A DNA stretch of 64,000 nucleotides from positions 496,001-560,000 of the forward strand of contig QEYB01001430.1 in NCBI GenBank assembly GCA_017562135.1, read 5' to 3'. The number at the start of each line of letters is the position of its first letter. Position 1 is the stretch's first letter. The DNA comes from Dipylidium caninum (lineage: Eukaryota > Platyhelminthes > Cestoda > Cyclophyllidea > Dipylidiidae). A program made the translations under genes and the position numbers. Below the pieces are notes generated by a model. The model was not told the DNA's origin, did not search any database, and saw only the letters and a list, made by a program, of their open reading frames with translations. This document shows positions 63,462 to 64,000 of this stretch, in pieces.

Positions 63462-64000
63462 GTATTATAAAAAGAGTAGATTGGCCTCCTATGAGCCGGT
63501 ACAACTCCAGGGAACAGCATTTCTTCTCGTCCCGTCCTCCCACTTTTCTCGGGTATCTCTCTTTTTTTTTGATGCCCTGTGTCACCGCTCGTCTGGCTTT
63601 CGTCTCGCCTAAATGAGTTGAACATGACGTATCACCAGTACGGCGACGCGCCGGATTATGTTGGCGCGTGAGCGTAGTGCTCGTCCTACCGAGGAAGCGC
63701 AATGGGAACTCGGGACCATCAGCCCGATTCTGTCGCGGTGGCAGCAGAACCAGTCTGAAGAGAGCCGCCACCCCACGAGGGAGGAGCATTTGAACACTCT
63801 TGGTGCCACTCGGCGCTGGTTGCCGTTGCCCCCTTTGCAAAGCGCTCGAACAAATTGCATTCCTCTTTCCGACACCCCGCCTTTGACACCTTGGTGAGAG
63901 AGACTAGTGAGCTAAGTTCCTTCTTCTGCTGCCATTAGGCCTGGCACTTGACCTTCCCCCCGTCCCTCCGCACTCTTCTGACGCCACGATCGCTGCGCCG

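Larger units (their letters stand above)
56268..64000. other. GC-rich terminal region with no recognised gene
   Basis: No protein family, RNA gene or mobile element was recognised in 7.7 kb. The longest open frames are 57369-57944 (-, 191 codons), 60409-60966 (-, 185 codons) and 63325-63840 (-). They are low-complexity or lie opposite equally long plus frames, and I do not call them. Simple repeats: poly-G 58591-58602, CT and CTCTCC tracts at 58941-59022, TG/GA at 60919-60949, poly-T 63429-63439 and poly-A 63451-63461. The last gene to the left has no obvious AATAAA shortly after its stop. Confidence 0.35.

Overview
This is eukaryotic nuclear DNA from a metazoan with spliced genes. Exons are separated by introns of 42 bp to several kb with GT..AG ends. 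There are AATAAA signals, many microsatellites, and no bacterial operon features. I infer a flatworm (Platyhelminthes, perhaps a tapeworm) from the mix of very short and long introns and the style of the proteins. Nothing in the window proves the taxon. Composition changes along the window: about 5-8.4 kb, 16.7-22.5 kb and 31.8-34.7 kb are AT-rich, while 14.2-16.6 kb and most of 35-64 kb are GC-rich.

Six multi-exon genes can be rebuilt, all with exon phases that agree across the junctions. From left to right: (1) a minus-strand coiled-coil protein of unknown family (1985-6392); (2) a plus-strand hnRNP K/PCBP-like RNA-binding protein with two KH domains (8455-9815); (3) a plus-strand aldo-keto reductase of 315 aa with the full catalytic tetrad (12754-14134); (4) a plus-strand CLN3/battenin lysosomal membrane protein in 13 exons (20659-27583), with a 42-bp intron and a GC-AG intron; (5) a minus-strand mitochondrial fission regulator (MTFR family) that converges on CLN3 (28450-about 33246); (6) a plus-strand Iroquois-class TALE homeobox gene (38526-about 43941) with an Iro-box-like motif near its C terminus. 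A small two-exon, single-pass type I membrane protein follows (53774-56267), with syndecan-like topology but no syndecan tail.

The rest (14.2-20.6, 33.3-36.8, 44-53.8 and 56.3-64 kb) holds no gene I can name. The long GC-rich stretches carry many overlapping open frames on both strands, which I read as a by-product of base composition, together with simple repeats, two perfect odd-length palindromes and a CCAAT-rich putative promoter upstream of the Iroquois gene. The genes are unrelated housekeeping and developmental functions and do not form a pathway. I found no convincing new molecular system. The points most worth checking are the missing third KH domain of the hnRNP K-like gene, the reading-frame conflict in the 3' exon of the Iroquois gene, and the small membrane protein.
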